A stretch of DNA of 6,803 nucleotides from Clostridiales bacterium. Lineage in GTDB: Bacteria; Bacillota; Clostridia; Lachnospirales; CAG-274. A model generated the notes under the pieces. It was not told where the DNA came from, did no database searches, and worked only from the letters and a program-made list of their open reading frames with translations. This document shows positions 6,251 through 6,803 of the stretch, one piece after another. Both the position numbers and the translations under genes were made by a program. The DNA lies in contig JAJQBF010000201.1 of the NCBI GenBank assembly GCA_021203425.1, positions 1 to 6,803 of the forward strand. The letters run 5' to 3'. How positions within the stretch are numbered: position 1 is the first letter of the stretch; every line of letters begins with the position of its first letter.

Positions 6251-6787
6251 TTATCTCTGGGGTTCAAGAAGACCGTAGGTTCCGTCGTCTCTCTTATATA
6301 CAAGACAGGTTTCCTCTGTTGAGGAATTTATGAACATATAGAAATTATGTCCCGAAAGTCCCATTTCCATAACAGCCTCTTCCGGATCCATCGGCTTGAT
6401 AGTAAAGGACTTAACCTTTGAAATTTTAGCTGTTTCATCAACAACAGCCTCTTCAGCGTTAACAAGCCCGAATTCTTCTGCAAAATTTCCACCTTTTTTA
6501 ACTCTGTCTTTAAGTCTTCCCTTATATCTCTTAAGCTGTCTTTCAAGCTTGTCAACAACAAGGTCTACCGCAGCCGACATATCGGGGTCTGATACTTCTG
6601 CTCTTAAAATTCTCTTGTAAAGAGGAATTGTAACTTCAATTTTGTTTACACCCTTTGTGTTTGAAGCGGCAACATTGACTGTTGTGTCTGCAGGAAGAAG
6701 TTTTTCAAGCTTACCGATTTTTGCCTCGGTTTTTTCTTTAATAGAATCCCAAATAGTTATATTTTTTCCGATAAATTTAAAACGCAT
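6251..6787 (-). CDS. hpf: ribosome hibernation-promoting factor, long form
   Basis: Long HPF (also called RaiA or YvyD) binds the decoding centre of idle 70S ribosomes and joins two of them into inactive 100S dimers in stationary phase or stress. The 178-residue protein has the N-terminal S30AE domain (about 1-98, with a basic helix LERQLKRYKGRLKDRVKK at 81-98), an acidic linker (about 103-123), and the C-terminal dimerisation domain (about 124-178). The latter contains KPMDPEEAVMEMGLSGHNFYMF (131-152) and YKRDDGTYGLLEP (164-176). The long length separates it from the short E. coli HPF and YfiA. The ATG start has RBS GAGGAG (6796-6801) 8 bases away. Its promoter lies outside the window. Confidence 0.96.
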   Translation of the reverse strand: MRFKFIGKNITIWDSIKEKTEAKIGKLEKLLPADTTVNVAASNTKGVNKIEVTIPLYKRILRAEVSDPDMSAAVDLVVDKLERQLKRYKGRLKDRVKKGGNFAEEFGLVNAEEAVVDETAKISKVKSFTIKPMDPEEAVMEMGLSGHNFYMFINSSTEETCLVYKRDDGTYGLLEPQR

Positions 6788-6803
6788 AATATCAACTCCT
6801 CAC

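Noticed and set aside
6785..6803. Search for a raiA-type structured RNA ahead of hpf
   Set aside because: Only 16 bases upstream of the start codon are in the window, so nothing can be said.
1..6803. Mobile element, CRISPR or phage content
   Set aside because: No transposase, integrase, spaced direct repeats or terminal inverted repeats were seen; all genes are core type.

Overview
The window reads as a piece of core chromosome from a low-GC, endospore-forming member of the Clostridia (Bacillota). The evidence is the AT-rich sequence with strong AGGAGG-type ribosome binding sites, a T-box leader, a 6S RNA, a single-chain glycyl-tRNA synthetase, a spoIIP gene and a long-form hpf. I cannot name the genus. 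There is no phage, transposon, CRISPR or defence signature, and nothing here convinces me of a wholly new system. The interest lies in the regulatory layer, which can be read in unusual detail, and in one poorly characterised gene pair.

Plus strand, left half. A 6S RNA (about 41-236) comes first, then about 140 bases with an unexplained hairpin, then a consensus housekeeping promoter (383-411). That promoter drives a compact glycine-specific T-box leader (about 419-625), which controls a 460-residue glycyl-tRNA synthetase whose real start is 655. A strong hairpin terminator follows. A promoter appears to be built into its loop and T-tract and would fire queA (2160-3194), the tRNA queuosine enzyme. 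queA ends at a GC-rich hairpin shared with the convergent genes.

Minus strand, right half, read from right to left. hpf (6787-6251), the ribosome hibernation factor, comes first with a possible terminator behind it. A perfect TTGACA-17-TATAAT promoter (6109-6081) then drives a DUF2156 protein (6030-5116) that overlaps a GNAT acetyltransferase by 17 bases (start 5132, GTG). After a 72-base gap comes spoIIP (4259-3258, TTG start), preceded by a good match to a mother-cell sigma-E promoter. spoIIP is therefore probably its own sporulation transcript.

Four gene starts were settled from RBS, promoter or leader evidence. In glyS, the DUF2156 gene and the GNAT gene, the longest reading frame starts too far upstream. 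In spoIIP the TTG start is real. The genes do not form one pathway. 6S RNA, the T-box and hpf all tie transcription or translation to growth state, queA modifies tRNA, and spoIIP belongs to engulfment.
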